A stretch of 64,000 nt of DNA, taken from contig NZ_JAKZKS010000015.1 of assembly GCF_022808615.1 (NCBI RefSeq), positions 1 to 64,000 of the forward strand. Reading direction: 5' to 3'. Below, one piece after another: positions 23,246-32,471 of the stretch (its first letter is position 1; the number at the start of each line of letters is the position of its first letter). Below the pieces are notes generated by a model. That model had not been told where the DNA came from. It ran no database searches and saw only the letters and a list, made by a program, of their open reading frames with translations. Both the position numbers and the translations under genes were made by a program. Source of the stretch: Bacillus sp. FJAT-47783 (lineage in GTDB: Bacteria > Bacillota > Bacilli > Bacillales > Aeribacillaceae).

Positions 23246-23815
23246 ATGAGCGCGTTATCATTAATTTTTCAAACCCTTCTATTAAATAAAGAATCTATTT
23301 CTAAAATTGTCCATTCAGAAAACTATTCGAAATGGGCGACAATCTTTACATTGCTTGTTGGTGTATGTTATGGACTTGTTTTTTACACGTACATCCCTGC
23401 AGATTATATAAAATTTGACTCTCAACTACTACAAGTTTTTGCGTTTTCGTTTGTCTTAGTACTTGGTATTTTTATGATTTTTATTACGAGAGTTGGACTT
23501 TCGTTCCTATTATGGGCTGGAGGAAGAGCTTTTGGGGGGCCGGGTTTACTACGTGTATTAAATCGACTGACAAGCTTCGCAATCGTGCCAATTATTATTG
23601 GTTTTCCTGCAATTATTTCCTTTAGCACAGGTAGTAACACATCCGTCTTCATGTATATTTTACTTATCATTTCGCTCGTTTGGATTTATTTAATATTAGT
23701 GAAAGTAATCGAAGTGTCTCAAAACTTAAAAGCATGGAAAGCATATAGTGCTACGCTTATCGCCCTTGTTTTCTTTACAAGTGTTTATTACTTAGTATTG
23801 CCGCCAGGATCATAA
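23246..23815 (+). CDS. Yip1-like membrane protein
   Basis: 189 residues, five hydrophobic segments (about 30-50, 62-85, 105-128, 135-158, 167-185). The pattern (a cytosolic N-terminus, then LLWAGGRAFGGPG and RVLNRLTSFAIVPIIIG) fits the Yip1 family common in Firmicutes. Ribosome site AGCAGGTGAG is acceptable. It lies between two terminators and is monocistronic. Function in bacteria unknown. Confidence 0.75.
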   Translation: MSALSLIFQTLLLNKESISKIVHSENYSKWATIFTLLVGVCYGLVFYTYIPADYIKFDSQLLQVFAFSFVLVLGIFMIFITRVGLSFLLWAGGRAFGGPGLLRVLNRLTSFAIVPIIIGFPAIISFSTGSNTSVFMYILLIISLVWIYLILVKVIEVSQNLKAWKAYSATLIALVFFTSVYYLVLPPGS

Positions 23816-23832
23816 TGTTTCTTATTATAAAA

Positions 23833-23861
23833 GGCGCTCTATTCCATAGAGCGCCTATTTT
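23833..23861. terminator. bidirectional terminator
   Basis: GGCGCTCTAT pairs with ATAGAGCGCC. It has TATTTTTA on one side and TTATAA on the other, between convergent genes (Yip1-like and DJ-1/PfpI). Confidence 0.9.
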
Positions 23862-23864
23862 TAA

Positions 23865-24416
23865 TTACTTATTTAATAGTTTAATAAATTCACGCATAAA
23901 CGTTGGTAAGTCTGGCCAAGCATGAGCGGAAACGAGGTTGTTGTCTACATGAGTTGTGTCCGTAATGTAATTGGCTCCAATCGCTTCAACACCTGGTTTG
24001 CAAGCAATGTATGCTGTCATGCTACGACCTTTCACAACATCAGGAATGGTTTCAAGTACAAGGGACGCATGGCAAATGGCTGCAACAGGTTTATCTGCTT
24101 CAAAGAAATGACGGACGATGTTTGGTACGTTTTCATCAAGACGTATATATTCTGGGGCACGTCCACCAGGAATAACGAGAGCATCGTATTCAGTTGGATC
24201 TATTTCTGCAAATGAAGTATGGGCATCAATTAAGTAACCCGGTTTTTCTTCATACGTATCCCAACCGATGAAATCATGGACAACCGTATGTAATTTCTTT
24301 TTCTTCGGTGCAGCAATTGTTACCGTAAACCCTTCCTCTAACAAACGATAATAAGGGTAGTAAATTTCTAAAGACTCCACCGCATCTCCAGCAACAATCA
24401 ATACTTTCTTGCTCAT
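23865..24416 (-). CDS. DJ-1/PfpI-family protein
   Basis: 183 residues from the ATG at 24414-24416 with AAGGAGG upstream; a longer in-frame extension has no ribosome site. Class I glutamine-amidotransferase-like fold: VLIVAGDAVESLE, ALVIPGGRAPEY and the nucleophile elbow AAICHAS (Cys115), with Glu14 or Glu17 as the partner. Relatives act as glyoxalase III/deglycase or intracellular peptidases; the specific activity here is not known. Monocistronic. Confidence 0.9.
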   Translation of the reverse strand: MSKKVLIVAGDAVESLEIYYPYYRLLEEGFTVTIAAPKKKKLHTVVHDFIGWDTYEEKPGYLIDAHTSFAEIDPTEYDALVIPGGRAPEYIRLDENVPNIVRHFFEADKPVAAICHASLVLETIPDVVKGRSMTAYIACKPGVEAIGANYITDTTHVDNNLVSAHAWPDLPTFMREFIKLLNK

Positions 24417-24760
24417 CTTAAAAAGCCTCCTTACCATGATTTGGGTTTTGACACTTCTATCATAATACAGTATAAAAAGCGATGAATAGTATTTTGCTAA
24501 TTTGTTATGAAAATGTAAACGAACGACTAAACTGCACAATTAAAATGTGAGCGTAAGCACCTGTGAACATTGAAGTTTTTACTATAGTAAAACAATATTC
24601 GATTAAAAGATTGTTAGAATAGTATAGTATTTAAGGGGAGGTATTTTGTTATTAATTTCAAAATAGACTGAAAGGACAAATTATTCATATGATTTTATCA
24701 TTTTTCGTTATTTTTGTTTTTGGAGTCAATTGTTTATGGTAGAATAATTAAAAATAGGAT
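24417..24760. other. divergent spacer, nothing firm
   Basis: About 340 bp between the DJ-1/PfpI gene and a sensor kinase. It must hold both promoters, but I see no well-formed -35/-10 pair, operator or small ORF. Confidence 0.3.
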
Positions 24761-26071
24761 ATGGCGGTGGGCATAGTGGGAATGGCAACGAAAGAAATAC
24801 TGAATAATCTGCTTTTTATTATTCTTCCATTATTATTTGTTCAAGTGATTTATTTTCCTATTAATGCAAATTATCTCGGTAAGGTAAGAAAGTGGATAGA
24901 GCCTTTATTACCTGTATCAGCCATGGTTCTTTGTATGTTGTTTCCAATATCCATCCACGATAACTTCACATTCGATTTTCGACAAATTTCATTTTTGATA
25001 GCGGGATTATATGGTGGATTTAGGTTAAGTTATAAAATGTTTGCGATCATCATCATTTTTCACTTTTTCTTTTTTGATGGTATAAATTTTGCTTCCTTCT
25101 TTATTCAGAATTTTCTATTTGCTTCAATTGTCCCGTTATTTTCTAAATCATTTTTAAAAATGAATATATTTTATAAAATGTTGTTAAGTGTTGGAATGAC
25201 CTTAATAACAACGATTATTTATCTCCTTTTTGTAACATGGCAGTTTCAAACGATGATTGAATCTTTGCTATTCATAAAACTGATGATTGGACAAATTGTT
25301 GGAGTGATCATTGTCGTATTCCTAACAGAAATGGTTGTCCGAAATTTCGAAATGTTTCAGCGTATTATCAAGGCGGAAAAGCTGGAAATTGTGAGCCATT
25401 TAGCTGCGAGTATTTCCCATGAAGTTCGAAACCCGTTGACAACGAGTCGAGGCTTTATGCAACTTTTGTATGATGAAGTACATAAAAATAAGCATGATTA
25501 TATTGATATTGCGATTAAAGAATTGGATCAAGCAGAAGCCATTATTAATGAGTACTTAACGTTTGCAAAGCCAACGGTTGATGAAGAAGAAGTGATTGAC
25601 GTGAAGAAACAGATTGAGAATGTTGTCCAAATTATGACGCCTTTTGCGAATATGAATTCCGTTGAAATGGACACGCACATTAAACAAGAACAATACTTCG
25701 TTTTGGGAGAACGTAAGAAATTGCAACAGTGCTTGTTGAATATTGTGAAAAATGGTATTGAGGCCATGCCACAAGGTGGTCAGCTAAAAATTCATATGAC
25801 TTCATCAGATACTCATGTACATATTGATATTACAGATACGGGAAAAGGGATGTCAAAGGAGCAAATCAATCGACTTGGTGAACCTTATTTTTCTACAAAG
25901 GAAAAAGGAACCGGTCTTGGTATGATGGTGACGTATCGGATTATTCATGCTATGGGAGGGACAATCGATGTTAATAGTCAAATAGAAAAAGGGACTTGTT
26001 TTTCGATAAAAATTCCACTATTTAAAAAAACATACAAAATGACTCCAATAAATACGGCTATTTCTTCATAA
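24761..26071 (+). CDS. KinB-like sporulation sensor kinase (first copy)
   Basis: 436 residues from ATG 24761, or 429 from ATG 24782; neither start is decisive. Six hydrophobic segments in the first 195 residues form a 5TM-LYT-type sensor (FDFRQISFLIAGLYGGFRLS). HisKA has His220 in LAASISHEVRNPLTTSRGF; HATPase has NIVKNGIEAMPQGG, DTGKGM and GTGLGMMV. There is no receiver domain or partner regulator nearby, as for KinB, which feeds the Spo0F-Spo0A phosphorelay. A paralogue is encoded at 29023. The phosphorelay role is inferred from similarity. Confidence 0.82.
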   Translation: MAVGIVGMATKEILNNLLFIILPLLFVQVIYFPINANYLGKVRKWIEPLLPVSAMVLCMLFPISIHDNFTFDFRQISFLIAGLYGGFRLSYKMFAIIIIFHFFFFDGINFASFFIQNFLFASIVPLFSKSFLKMNIFYKMLLSVGMTLITTIIYLLFVTWQFQTMIESLLFIKLMIGQIVGVIIVVFLTEMVVRNFEMFQRIIKAEKLEIVSHLAASISHEVRNPLTTSRGFMQLLYDEVHKNKHDYIDIAIKELDQAEAIINEYLTFAKPTVDEEEVIDVKKQIENVVQIMTPFANMNSVEMDTHIKQEQYFVLGERKKLQQCLLNIVKNGIEAMPQGGQLKIHMTSSDTHVHIDITDTGKGMSKEQINRLGEPYFSTKEKGTGLGMMVTYRIIHAMGGTIDVNSQIEKGTCFSIKIPLFKKTYKMTPINTAISS

Positions 26072-26147
26072 TTTTTTTCATGTATGAAGGTAAAATAGCA
26101 AGTCATAAGGAAATAATATAATAAGCTCTTTATAGGAGGGATAGTAG

Positions 26148-26771
26148 ATGTTAGTAAAAGGGAATTACATAAAAAAGGAAGAAGTTGTCTTTTGTAAAGA
26201 AACCAATACGTTGAAAGAAGCATTAGATTTGTTGTATTCAACGGGTTATCGTTGTATACCTGTTTTAGATGAAGATGAGAAAAGGTTCCTTGGAAATGTG
26301 TATAAAGTACATATATTAGAAAAAGGAGAAACAGCTTACGATAATCCGGTAACAGAAGTCATCAAGGATCAAAAAGCATTTATTAAAGAAGAAAGTTCGT
26401 TTTTAGATATATTTTTGACCATTCGTCGCCTTCCGTTTCTCGTAGTCGTTAATGATCAAGAAGAGTTTTTAGGCATTCTTCCGCATTCGAAAGTGATTGA
26501 CTTCCTTGAGGATTCTTTAGCAAATAAAAACGGTGGTGTGACGTTAACTTTAGCGACAAACGACTATCCAGGTGTATTGGCCAAAATTTTAAAAATCATT
26601 AATAAATATTCTTCGGTAAAAAGTGTGCTTTCACTAGATAGTGATGCCATTAATATAAGAAGAATTATGATTACTTTACCAAAAGGTATTGATGAACCGA
26701 CAACAGAAAAGATTAAGCATAATTTGGATGAACATGGTGTTCGCGTCGTTTATGTTGATTTGAAACATTAA
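26148..26771 (+). CDS. CBS-CBS-ACT protein (CbpA/AcuB-like)
   Basis: 207 residues. Two CBS motifs (about 1-60 and 65-125: LYSTGYRCIPVLDEDEKRFLG and FLTIRRLPFLVVVNDQEEFLG) are followed by an ACT domain (about 133-205: VTLTLATNDYPGVLAKILKI). CBS pairs bind adenine nucleotides; ACT domains bind small ligands. Listeria CbpA (CBS+ACT) binds cyclic di-AMP, and AcuB has a similar build. Ribosome site TAGGAGGGA. The gene lies 76 bp after a sensor kinase and may share its transcript. Ligand not determinable from sequence. Confidence 0.78.
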   Translation: MLVKGNYIKKEEVVFCKETNTLKEALDLLYSTGYRCIPVLDEDEKRFLGNVYKVHILEKGETAYDNPVTEVIKDQKAFIKEESSFLDIFLTIRRLPFLVVVNDQEEFLGILPHSKVIDFLEDSLANKNGGVTLTLATNDYPGVLAKILKIINKYSSVKSVLSLDSDAINIRRIMITLPKGIDEPTTEKIKHNLDEHGVRVVYVDLKH

Positions 26772-26795
26772 TTTGTCCATTTTAATAGGCATGTG

Positions 26796-26829
26796 TACCC
26801 TCGGCATATTTTGTCGGGGGTTATTTTTT
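26796..26829. terminator. terminator between convergent genes
   Basis: ACCCTCG pairs with CGGGGGT (one G-U) and is followed by TATTTTTTT on the plus strand. Confidence 0.65.
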
Positions 26830-26874
26830 TGGAGGGGAAATGCCTCCCAACATAATTGGAAGGCCCCAAACCCG

Positions 26875-28152
26875 TTACTTCGTTCGACTTTTCGTCAATT
26901 GATCAACGAAAATCGCCACAACAGTTCCTAATACTAACCCGTTATTTAATAGAGAAGTGACGATTGGTGGGATCCCTTTAAATGCACTTGAGGCAACAAA
27001 CATTGCCCCAATCCCTGTTAAAAGAGAAATGCCGATAACATATCTTGCTTGTTTTGCATCTTGTACCTTATCAAATTCTTCAAACGCTAAACCAATCATA
27101 CTTGCAAAAATAGTAAAAATGGTCGCGAAACCAACAGGCGTTGGGAGCGCCGCGAAAAACGAAGTAATCGCTGGGAAAAAGCTCATAGTGATAACGAGTA
27201 CACTCCCGATAATAAAGGGAAGTTTTGCTGAGATTTTCGTTGTTGCGATGAAGCCAGCTGCTCCTGAAATTGGTACACAACCAATGGCAGAAAAGAAACC
27301 GCCTAATAGTTGGTTAATACCTGTCATAAAGCCCGCTTGACGGTAGCGAGTCTCACCATTTTGAATTCCTTGATTTTTTAATACTTGGTCCACAACTTGA
27401 ATACTTGCAATTAAATTCGCTAGTAATAACAACGTAATAAATGCGGAGGTGACGATCATCCCGGTATCCCATACAGGTTCACCAAAGGCAAAAATTTGCG
27501 GAAAAGCAATAAATTGATTTGGCCTTTCAATCGGAATCGCGAGATCGAATAAGGCAAATAAGACCCAGCCTATAGCTAGGCTTATTAAAATCGCATATTG
27601 CCTTACCACAGCAGGACCTTTTCGTATTAACAAAAATGTAAAGACGATTAAAACAAAACATAGACCGGCAACATGTAAGTCAACACCTTCTTTACGATAG
27701 CCAACGCCAAGCATTCCATTAAGAAAAGATCCACTTAATTGAGAGACGAGGAGTAGTAAATACACACCGGTTACAACAGGTGTAAACAATTTAGAAATTT
27801 TTTCAATGAGGCCGAACAAGCTTAATAAAATAAATAGAACACCACTTGCTAAAATACCAGCTTCAATCGCCTGTAATGTTTTTTCATGAGACCCGAATAA
27901 TGTCGGCCCTAAGCTTGCATATATGACGAAAACGCCCCACCATAATCCGGCAGGACCTTCATTGATAGGGTATCGGTGCCCAAATAATACTTGTAATAAA
28001 CTAGATAAACCGAGAACAAATATCGTTCGCTGAATAAGCCCAGCGGTTTCATGGGCATCCATCCCAAACGATGCCGCAACGGCAATCGGTGTCACGATTG
28101 TTCCAGCGATCATAAATACCATCCATTGAATGGAAGATAAAGCTGTACGCAT
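26875..28152 (-). CDS. NCS2-family nucleobase permease
   Basis: About 425 residues from the ATG at 28150-28152; a TTG three codons upstream is an alternative. Roughly twelve to fourteen membrane segments. Nucleobase-cation-symporter-2 features: FGHRYPINEGPAGLWWGVF near TM3, the cytosolic GFMTGINQLLGGFFSAIG and GCVPISGAAGFIATT segments. It imports a purine or uracil with H+, like YwdJ/UraA/PbuX relatives. No PurR box or riboswitch was found upstream. Monocistronic. Confidence 0.86.
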   Translation of the reverse strand: MRTALSSIQWMVFMIAGTIVTPIAVAASFGMDAHETAGLIQRTIFVLGLSSLLQVLFGHRYPINEGPAGLWWGVFVIYASLGPTLFGSHEKTLQAIEAGILASGVLFILLSLFGLIEKISKLFTPVVTGVYLLLLVSQLSGSFLNGMLGVGYRKEGVDLHVAGLCFVLIVFTFLLIRKGPAVVRQYAILISLAIGWVLFALFDLAIPIERPNQFIAFPQIFAFGEPVWDTGMIVTSAFITLLLLANLIASIQVVDQVLKNQGIQNGETRYRQAGFMTGINQLLGGFFSAIGCVPISGAAGFIATTKISAKLPFIIGSVLVITMSFFPAITSFFAALPTPVGFATIFTIFASMIGLAFEEFDKVQDAKQARYVIGISLLTGIGAMFVASSAFKGIPPIVTSLLNNGLVLGTVVAIFVDQLTKSRTK

Positions 28153-28319
28153 TTCTCTCAATCCTTGTCTTTTAAAGTTTCTTTGGAAACCATACCATAA
28201 TCAGCGGATTCGAACAATGGCCATTTGATAGATTCATAGGTGAAAAAGGATAAATAAGCAAAAGGAAGACTCATTTGCTACAATAAAGTGGAGCAAATGA
28301 GTCATTGGGGTGATGAATC

Positions 28320-28799
28320 ATGGCAAAACGATCGAAAACAAATGCGATGAGAATATTAGACAATCAACAAATTGCTTACAAAATGTATTCTTATGAAAAC
28401 AACGATGGGAAAATTGATGGTATATCAGTTGCTAAGAAAATTGGAAAGGATGTAAAGGTTGTTTATAAAACATTAGTGGCACAAGGGCTGTCTAAGGAGA
28501 TTTATGTATTTATTATTCCTGTTCTGTATGAACTAAATGTAAAACTCGCCGCAAAGGCAGCCGGTGAGAAAAGCCTCCATCTAGTACCTGTCAAAGAGAT
28601 TCAAAAATGGACGGGTTACATTCGCGGCGGCTGTTCACCAATTGGAATGAAAAAGCAATATAAAACATTTCTCGATGAAAGGGCTAAACAGTTAGATACG
28701 ATCATTGTCAGTGGCGGGAAAATTGGTACACAAATTGAATTAGCTGTAAAGGACTTATTAGCCGTAACGAAAGGGCGCTTAGAAAGTCTTACTCAATAA
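28320..28799 (+). CDS. ybaK: YbaK/EbsC-type Cys-tRNA deacylase
   Basis: 159 residues, the standard size. Trans-editing enzyme that removes Cys from mischarged tRNA-Pro. Family marks: TNAMRILDNQQIAYKMYSY at the start, VYKTLVAQG (catalytic Lys region), KAAGEKSLHLVP, TGYIRGGCSPIGMKK and VSGGKIGTQIEL. The start has GGGGTGATG upstream. It is divergent from the nucleobase permease and monocistronic. Confidence 0.92.
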   Translation: MAKRSKTNAMRILDNQQIAYKMYSYENNDGKIDGISVAKKIGKDVKVVYKTLVAQGLSKEIYVFIIPVLYELNVKLAAKAAGEKSLHLVPVKEIQKWTGYIRGGCSPIGMKKQYKTFLDERAKQLDTIIVSGGKIGTQIELAVKDLLAVTKGRLESLTQ

Positions 28800-29022
28800 A
28801 AAAGTAAGGGGATTAGCAAATATCCCCACATCCCTTTAAGCGACCTCAGACGTCTCTTTTGTCGTGTCATTCTTTTTTCATCGGAATCTTTTTCTGTTAA
28901 ACAGGATGTAAAGGTCGACTTTTTAGAAGCTGCTATGAAAATATATAACGAAGTCCCTATATGAATCCGTTATTTTTAGGTATAATAAACTAGGTTAGTA
29001 AATACGATGAAGGATGCATAAT

Positions 29023-30300
29023 ATGGATTTTATTTATATTAATCAAAACGTATTAAATAATCTCTTTTATGTAGTAGTTAGTATATTTTTTTTATATTTT
29101 CTTTTAGATTATGTTCAATATTTTCAAAAGAGCAAGCGACACCAACAGTTTCTTATGGTTGTTTGCTTAAGTGTCCCACTCTTTTTATGCATGAGGTTTC
29201 CTATTTATATTGCACCAGATTGTATTCACGATTTCCGGCAAATCCCATTTTTGATCGGAACGCTTTATGGAGGATGGGTTGTTGGTTTTCCGTTATTACT
29301 CATTTTACTGATCGTTCGCTTTATTCTTTACGGATTTAACATTGTCACAATTGTTGTTTATGTGGCGATGTATATCGTTACAGCACTTTATTCAACGAAA
29401 TTTATTCAATTAAACCGGACAAAAAAACTTGTCATGTCGACTTTGTTAACATTTTTCCTTGCTATACTTTCAACGATTATTGCCATTATTATCGCCGATT
29501 TTAAAGTAACTCAAAGTTATGTCGTGGATTTTATCATTATTCCGCCTATTGCACTATTATTTGTCGTATACCTTATTGAAACATTGAAAGATGCGATTTT
29601 TATGCGTTCTAAATTGGTGAAAGTGGAGAAAATGGAGGTTGTTAGTCAACTAGCTGCAAGTATGTCGCATGAAGTCCGAAATCCATTAACAGTTGTGAAA
29701 GGATTTATGCAATTACTAAAAGCGCCTGATTTAACACATGAATTGAAAAATCAATACATCTCCATTGCTGTACAAGAATTAGATCGTGCGAGCTCCATCA
29801 TTGATGATTATTTAACTTTTGCAAAACCTGCACCACAAAAAATTGAAAAGATTCCAGTCGATCAAGAGCTGAAAAAAGTGATTGACATGATAAGACCTAT
29901 TGCTAATATGAATTCTGTCCAACTATCAAAAGAGTTAGCAGCGGGTTTCGTTATAGGATGTCCTCATCATTTTCATCAATGTTTTTTAAATTTTTTAAAG
30001 AACAGTATTGAAGCAATGCCTAATGGCGGGGAGCTAAGGATAACTTCAGCGGTTAGTAAAAACAAAGTCACGATAAAAATTAAAGACACAGGTGTTGGCA
30101 TGACTGAGGAGCAGGTTAGCCGTTTTGGGGAGCCATATTTTAGCACGAAAGAAAAAGGAACAGGATTAGGAACAATGGTTGCGCTTAAAATCATTCATGC
30201 GATGAATGGAACGTTGAAGGTTGAAAGTGTTCCTCAAAAAGGGACAACAATAACTGTTACGTTACCGCTTCACGATGAGTCACGAAAATGCATGCGATAA
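29023..30300 (+). CDS. KinB-like sporulation sensor kinase (second copy)
   Basis: 425 residues from ATG 29023 (GAAGGAT upstream); ATG 29014 is an alternative. Same build as the kinase at 24761: about six membrane segments with DFRQIPFLIGTLYGGWVVGF, HisKA with His216 in LAASMSHEVRNPLTVVKGF, HATPase with FLKNSIEAMPNGG, DTGVGM and GTGLGTMVAL. The kinase domain matches B. subtilis KinB. Orphan of a response regulator, consistent with a phosphorelay kinase. It and its paralogue are separated by only three genes. Confidence 0.84.
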   Translation: MDFIYINQNVLNNLFYVVVSIFFLYFLLDYVQYFQKSKRHQQFLMVVCLSVPLFLCMRFPIYIAPDCIHDFRQIPFLIGTLYGGWVVGFPLLLILLIVRFILYGFNIVTIVVYVAMYIVTALYSTKFIQLNRTKKLVMSTLLTFFLAILSTIIAIIIADFKVTQSYVVDFIIIPPIALLFVVYLIETLKDAIFMRSKLVKVEKMEVVSQLAASMSHEVRNPLTVVKGFMQLLKAPDLTHELKNQYISIAVQELDRASSIIDDYLTFAKPAPQKIEKIPVDQELKKVIDMIRPIANMNSVQLSKELAAGFVIGCPHHFHQCFLNFLKNSIEAMPNGGELRITSAVSKNKVTIKIKDTGVGMTEEQVSRFGEPYFSTKEKGTGLGTMVALKIIHAMNGTLKVESVPQKGTTITVTLPLHDESRKCMR

Positions 30301-30470
30301 TGGTAACGTAATCTGTAAATCTATCATGTATATGGGATTTAGATCGTAATAATGAAATTTTAATAAAAGGTAATCCTGTTCATACTTAAATTGGCCAACC
30401 TAAGTTGTATGACAGGCATCGGATTAAACTTGTATGAAGTTTTAGGAGAAAGGGAAATAGAGACATTATT

Positions 30471-31472
30471 ATGAACGTTTTTCAACATTTGCGCTTAGGG
30501 CTTATTTTTATGGCTGTCGTTACATTGATCGGCTCAATCGGCTTTATGTATTTTGAGCAGCTGACGTTTTTCGACGCCTTTTGGTTAACTGTCATTACGG
30601 TCCTTACCGTAGGGTATGGTGATTTTATTCCAACAACAATGGAAGGAAGGGTATTCGCTTTATTCATTATTCCAATTAGTATTGGAATTGTAACGTATGT
30701 AATCGGTTCGATTACTGCACTTATGATTGAAGGAGAATTTTCACTAGCGGTGAGGAGAAGAAAGATGGAAAAAGATATTAAAAAATTGTCAGGCCATATC
30801 ATTGTTTGTGGGATTGGACGTGTAGGGGAACAAGTGATGATTCAATTACAGGAAAAAAAGATTCCGACTGTATTTATAGATAAAAAGGAAGATTATATTA
30901 AGGAACTAGTCGATCATCATGTAAACTTTATCAATGGAGATGCAACAGATGAAGAAGTGTTGATAAAGGCAGGTATTAGCAGGGCTTCTGGTTTAATCTC
31001 AACACTTCCCAGTGATGCTGAAAACGTGTTTATCACACTCACTGCGAAAGAGTTAAATCCAAACTTAACGATCGTTGCTAGAGCTGAAAGGAAAACAACA
31101 AAAGAAAAGTTATTAAAAGCAGGTGCAGACAAAGTAATTACCCCTCAATCGATTGGTGGAAAACAAATGGTTTTATCGGTATTAAAACCAAAAAGTGTTG
31201 ATTATGTTGACATGATGTTACAAGTTGGAAAAGAAGAATATGGGTTTGAGGAAATAAATTTAGAGCCTCACTCTCCCCTCATATCGAAATCTATTCGAGA
31301 AGCTGACATTCGAAACCGGTACGGGATAACCGTTGTTGCCGTTCTAAAAGGGGACGAATTTATGACGAATCCGAGTCCGGATGTTAAACTAGAGGCAAAC
31401 GATAAGCTAATTGTTTTCGGATCCGATGAACAATTTCAAACGTTTGAGAATGCTGTAAGGGTAGAAAAATAG
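30471..31472 (+). CDS. two-TM potassium channel with RCK domains
   Basis: 333 residues. Two membrane helices frame a pore loop with the K+ filter TVGYGD (46-51). A cytosolic RCK/TrkA-N Rossmann domain follows (VCGIGRVGEQ near 113-122) and a TrkA-C domain ends the chain (about 245-330). It is a gated K+ channel of the MthK/YugO type; the nucleotide- or ion-binding gate acts through the RCK ring. The ATG at 30471 has AGAAAGGGAAA upstream. Flanked by terminators, monocistronic. Confidence 0.9.
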   Translation: MNVFQHLRLGLIFMAVVTLIGSIGFMYFEQLTFFDAFWLTVITVLTVGYGDFIPTTMEGRVFALFIIPISIGIVTYVIGSITALMIEGEFSLAVRRRKMEKDIKKLSGHIIVCGIGRVGEQVMIQLQEKKIPTVFIDKKEDYIKELVDHHVNFINGDATDEEVLIKAGISRASGLISTLPSDAENVFITLTAKELNPNLTIVARAERKTTKEKLLKAGADKVITPQSIGGKQMVLSVLKPKSVDYVDMMLQVGKEEYGFEEINLEPHSPLISKSIREADIRNRYGITVVAVLKGDEFMTNPSPDVKLEANDKLIVFGSDEQFQTFENAVRVEK

Positions 31473-31509
31473 GTGAACGATTCATCGTATGAATGGTTCA
31501 CTCTTTTTG
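31473..31509 (+). terminator. terminator of the K+ channel gene
   Basis: GTGAACGATTCAT pairs with ATGAATGGTTCAC, followed by TCTTTTTG. Confidence 0.9.
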
Positions 31510-31590
31510 TTGTTTCAGAAAGTTTAAATTCGATCTGCAAGGATCGGAGTTGTTCATGCCTAGCTCCTTGAGTCTAAAAAGTGACGCCGT

Positions 31591-31628
31591 AAAGGCTAAT
31601 ATGTCACCTGTTGACATATTGGCCTTTT
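31591..31628 (+). terminator. second hairpin, terminator-like
   Basis: AAAGGCTAATATGTCA pairs with TGACATATTGGCCTTTT (one G-U). It is a strong stem in the spacer between the channel gene and the small ORFs, and may stop read-through or be part of a small RNA. Confidence 0.65.
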
Positions 31629-31651
31629 GAAGCTTTTAAGTCTGTATAAAA

Positions 31652-31665
31652 TGTAAGCGTTAACA
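31652..31665 (+). promoter_or_regulatory. cre site (CcpA), full match
   Basis: TGTAAGCGTTAACA matches TGWAANCGNTNWCA at every position. It lies 42 bp upstream of TATAAT (31707-31712), which precedes the small ORF at 31890, so carbon-source control of that transcript is likely. Confidence 0.7.
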
Positions 31666-31889
31666 ATATTGTCAATATCTCTATCTCTCTTTCCATTAAA
31701 TGGTGTTATAATAAAAGTGAGGAAGGGAAGGTAACATCTTTTCTCCTCAAAAAAAGAATCTCTGTTTAGAAGATGTCGAATATAAATGGAGTAACCATCA
31801 TAATATAAATCGAAAAGGGTCTGATGATTCATCTCATAATCCTATAAATAAACGGAGAAATCAAAGTATTTGAGAGGGAGGTGGTTTAA

Positions 31890-32069
31890 ATGTCATTCGC
31901 TCACTTTGATGAAATTTTCGATATTTGTTGTGACATGGGTGAAAACGCTGTATTACCGAAATACGATATAATGAAACCTGAATTACCAATTAAAGACGAA
32001 GATTTATGGTGGGAAAGAGCTGCGAAGGAAATTCTCCATGAGAAAGAAGAGAAACTGACTGTAGTGTAA
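31890..32069 (+). CDS. 59-residue protein of unknown function
   Basis: Starts MSFAHFDEIFDICCDMGENA and ends KEEKLTVV. The ATG has an excellent ribosome site (GGGAGGTGG). The protein is acidic with a Cys-Cys pair (residues 13-14) and a Trp-Trp pair near residue 40. A full cre site and a TATAAT lie upstream, and a second tiny ORF and a terminator follow. The ribosome site and context support a real gene. Function unknown. Confidence 0.65.
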   Translation: MSFAHFDEIFDICCDMGENAVLPKYDIMKPELPIKDEDLWWERAAKEILHEKEEKLTVV

Positions 32070-32097
32070 TAAAAATTTTGAAAGAAAGGAGTAAAAG

Positions 32098-32157
32098 ATG
32101 AAATTGCAAAATAAACCTTCTATATACTTGTTGACGATTTTATACTATAAAGAATAA
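32098..32157 (+). CDS. 19-residue peptide (possible)
   Basis: MKLQNKPSIYLLTILYYKE, preceded by GAAAGGAGT at 8 bp and ending three bases before a terminator. The hydrophobic centre could insert in the membrane. It is short enough to be chance, but the ribosome site and its position between the 59-residue gene and the terminator are suggestive. Confidence 0.4.
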   Translation: MKLQNKPSIYLLTILYYKE

Positions 32158-32160
32158 AGT

Positions 32161-32210
32161 CCCCTTATTATCCTAAAAGACACAGGGTAATAAGGGGATT
32201 GTTTTGTTTT
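32161..32210 (+). terminator. terminator of the small-ORF transcript
   Basis: CCCCTTATTA pairs with TAATAAGGGG, followed by ATTGTTTTGTTTT. Confidence 0.92.
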
Positions 32211-32451
32211 GGTCGACCTGCGGACAACTTTGATCATAGTTGTTTTTTGTCAAGATCCGGGCGTTAGCAGCTAGCAAACTTTCCTTTTCATACGCACGAT
32301 AAGTCAACATCGAACGTCACCCGTGTTTCCTTTATCTCCTACTAAAATGGTACAGATTGTACGTCGCTTTAGAGAAGCTCTCGCGCTTTTGTTCTTTTCG
32401 TAACATGTTTCACTAGTATTATTCACAAAACATCCAAATTGTTTTGACAAA

Positions 32452-32471
32452 TTTGTGAATGCTTTCACAAA
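32452..32471. promoter_or_regulatory. Rex operator of the alcohol dehydrogenase gene
   Basis: TTTGTGAA and TTCACAAA form a perfect inverted repeat with a 4-bp centre, matching the Rex consensus TTGTGAANNNNTTCACAA. A TTGACA at 32444-32449 overlaps it and a TAAAAT lies at 32498-32503. Rex represses fermentative genes until NADH accumulates, which suits the NAD-dependent ADH downstream. Confidence 0.85.

Noticed and set aside
26957-27340. 127-codon plus-strand frame inside the nucleobase permease
   Set aside because: Antisense shadow of a membrane protein gene; no ribosome site or recognisable motif.
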